Of a DNA stretch of 64,000 nucleotides, positions 61,567 to 64,000 are shown one piece after another. Numbering within the stretch: position 1 is the first letter of the stretch; the number at the start of each line of letters is the position of its first letter. Source of the stretch: Chaunax sp. Z400 (Eukaryota; Chordata; Actinopteri; Lophiiformes; Chaunacidae); assembly GCA_037577475.1 (NCBI GenBank), contig CM075183.1, positions 18,247,781 to 18,311,780 of the forward strand. Reading direction: 5' to 3'. Position numbers and translations under genes: made by a program. Under the pieces are notes generated by a model. The model searched no databases. It had not been told where the DNA came from and saw only the letters and a program-made list of their open reading frames with translations.

Positions 61567-64000
61567 TTACTTGTCAATCACTGATTGCTTTTGTGTGCCA
61601 ACGTTATGTTAATGAACGTCAGGATAATATTTGATTCAACATTTATGGAGTGTCTACGCCCTCCTGCAGGAGGCCAGCAGGCTCTGAACGATACAAAAAC
61701 AATAAAAAGAATGAATAAATAAAATAAAAAATCCAGGAAATTATATAAAATCACACTTAGAATAGAATATTTTTTAATTCTGTTATTTTATTTTTTGTAT
61801 TCCACATTATAAGCCTATATGTGAATTTATTGCTCTATTATAGGACCAAGTATAGCCCAAATATTTGTATTAAAACTCTTCAAATTGTAGAAAATGAAAT
61901 CGCTTAATGTGTGTTAGCCTGTATGGCTGCAGTGAAGCTGAACAAAGTTGTCTGAATTTGGAGGGACACCATAATCCTAACACATAAATAAAACATTAAT
62001 ATTTCTTTCTTGTAGGTTAATTTGCATCTGGGATATTTGTAACCAGTAGGCCTTATTATGACTTCATTTTCTTGTATGATGTTTTTAGCATGTAAACATA
62101 AAAAATGTTGTGGGATTAAAATCTGAATTTGAAACATATTATGTGACATAATTATCTGAGTCATTATGAAGTTTGCTGCATTATTTTAAAAAAAAACGCT
62201 TTCCAATAACATTAAGTCAACAGATTACACGGTTGTCTTCTATTCAGAATCTCTTAAAGAAAATAGCTCAAATAAATTGCAGCTGGTATTTTCCTGCAGT
62301 GATGTGAGACTTTTTGTCTTTGCACTGAATCAATATGGGTTATAGACCGATATTGTGAATGTTACGGCTACGAGTGTATTATAATAGAAAGTTTAGTCGG
62401 GCAGTGTCCTGTGGCCGACAGAAGCTGCTCGTTTAGCTTGAGAATAGTACAATTAATATAGGAACGAATGATCTTGAATAGAAGGCAAAACGTCGGAGGA
62501 GGCACAGCAAATATAATGAAGTGGAGAAATTTAAAATGATTGAATAACTATAAATATATACATCTAAAACAACCTGCTCTATCATAGATCACTTTGATCA
62601 GGCCTACAACTTGTCTGTAATCGTATTTTTTGCGTTTGTTAATATTGACATATTGATGATGGACTATTAAGCTACTGTTATCTGTCTGTTAGCTTTTAAA
62701 AAATAATTTCCCCTCCATCTGATCACATTCTTGTGCTTTTTAGATGACATGTTGCAGGAAGGCCTTCATATATTCTCTGTAAAAAACAAACAAACCAACC
62801 TGTGAATTATCAGTTTAACAGTTTGCTGCATCATTCATGGCCTAGAAAGACATTTATCGGTGGAGATGTTGTGCAGAGCGAGCGACGCCTGCAGCTTCAG
62901 GATTTGTTTTTGAAGCTGCGTTCGGCTGCTCTTGTTTTCCGCGGAGAGGTCATCGAGAGGTCAGCAGGTCTGCGTGCTGCTCTCTCAACGCTGCTTGCAA
63001 ATGTTTCCCTTCACGGTTTGAGATTTTTTTTCTTCTTCTTTTCTCTGGAGGCAGATTCACCGTGTGTAAATGCACGCCACTGTTTGTCTGTATATTAGGA
63101 GGATTTCCATCATCCTTGTTGCAGAATCTCCCTCGTCTGGCGACACATTACGCAAAGCCATTATGTGTGCGTAAAGATGGAGACCTCTCCAGCATGTTTC
63201 ATTAAGTGGTTCAGTCCTGCAGCCGAACCAAATACTAAGAATAACTTTCTATATCCATGTGATTAAAATAACTGCTTAATACAGATTAGGGTGAACATAA
63301 CAGATGGATTTTCATTCACTATTGTAATGCCCTTTTCCATTCTCATTACCTAGCTGCAATTTTTTTTTTTACCTCTTCCATGCCACGTTTTAAAATTACG
63401 TTGACGCCTTTGCAGCAGGTACAATATGCTTTTATAGCTAAAAAAACAAGAAAAAAGTATAAACATCAGTTTCTACCGTTACGTTGTTTTGGTTGCCTTC
63501 CTATAGAAACACCATGGATGGTCGTTTCAATCAGTTTTGTTTCATATTTAATTCAAGGTTCTTCATATTTTATTGTGTTAAATATTTTATGAGTTCAAAA
63601 TCCTGGACAAAGGGGAGGTCTTCTCAGGCCCGCGCTTCATTTGAATTGGGAAAAAATATAAAGAATACAAGTATTTATTGTGTGGAAAAGGCTTTCAAAA
63701 CCCCCAAAATTACAAGTACAGCAAATTTAAAGTAACAAATTGCGATTTTTGTGTAGTATCCTGGAAGCTTCTGATTCCAGGGCAAGGTGTAATTGTCTGA
63801 CCAACCCGCCCCAGCTGGAATATCCCCCTAATATTTTATTTTTAAAGAGGCCTATGTGGTTTTTTTCTCCCGAAATTAGCTCAGGTTTTCCAAACAGTTA
63901 TTGGAAACAAATATCGAAACATCCAGTTTTTGATAAATCACGTGATATGAATCGCAGATAGCCTGCTAACAGGGAAGCACTCAATTACAATTAATATAAT
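60846..64000 (+). other. vax2 intron 1 (runs off the right edge)
   Basis: No homeodomain-coding sequence is present. Besides the (TG)n at 61516-61565, a GC-richer patch at about 62840-63080 (open on the plus strand but without motifs) stands out from AT-rich flanks and might be regulatory. Otherwise nothing recognised. Confidence 0.6.
61516..61565. repeat. (TG)n microsatellite
   Basis: Twenty-five uninterrupted TG units. Confidence 0.97.

Noticed and set aside
61359..61577. Frame with His-Thr repeat
   Set aside because: Translation of the TG microsatellite.
61667..61682. Possible CTCF site (ccctcctgcaggaggcc)
   Set aside because: Core positions do not fit the CTCF consensus; it is rather a short palindrome around CTGCAG.

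Overview
The window is nuclear DNA of a ray-finned (teleost) fish. The evidence is multi-exon vertebrate genes with GT-AG introns mostly 0.1-4 kb long, abundant (CA)n, (TA)n and (ATT)n microsatellites, fish-type interspersed repeats, and protein sequences that follow vertebrate orthologues closely. All coordinates were read by eye from exon and splice-site matches; nothing was aligned or searched.

Layout. 1-7.7 kb: no gene found; microsatellites, a decayed Tc1/mariner-like element and a locally duplicated fish repeat. 7.7-11.5 kb (-): tm4sf5, a four-pass L6-type membrane protein. 13.4-15.4 kb (+): cda, cytidine deaminase, apparently with a GC-AG first intron. 15.8-17.9 kb (+): fis1, the mitochondrial/peroxisomal fission adaptor. 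18-23 kb: gene-poor. 23.1-25.7 kb (+): cldn15, a claudin keeping the three acidic residues of the claudin-15 cation pore. fis1 and cldn15 are also neighbours in human (7q22). 27.1-31.7 kb (+): dnajc3 (p58IPK), an ER-lumenal TPR/J-domain co-chaperone, with a perfect ER-stress element about 0.5 kb upstream. 33.6-34.9 kb (-): naa38, the Sm-like auxiliary subunit of NatC. 35.6-36.5 kb: three tRNA genes (Lys-CTT, Asn-GTT, Lys-CTT) on the minus strand, with tRNA-Leu-AAG at 39.6 kb and tRNA-Gly-GCC at 51.5 kb. 37.5-52.2 kb (+): adissp (C20orf27 homologue), spread over long introns. Its first intron holds, antisense, an isolated last exon of an aurora kinase B gene. 52.3-60.4 kb: gene-poor with possible regulatory DNA. 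60.6 kb to the right edge: first coding exon of the homeobox gene vax2; its homeodomain exons lie beyond the window.

The genes do not form one pathway. They are housekeeping or epithelial genes (deaminase, organelle fission, tight junction, ER chaperone, N-terminal acetylation) beside a developmental regulator. naa38, tm4sf5 and the aurora B exon all have human counterparts on 17p13, which suggests an old shared linkage group. I saw no CRISPR array, operon, virus or unambiguously new system. The observations most worth following are the orphan aurora B exon, the GC-AG intron of cda, the ERSE of dnajc3, the microsatellite that serves as the polypyrimidine tract of adissp exon 2, and strong CTCF-like motifs between and inside the genes.
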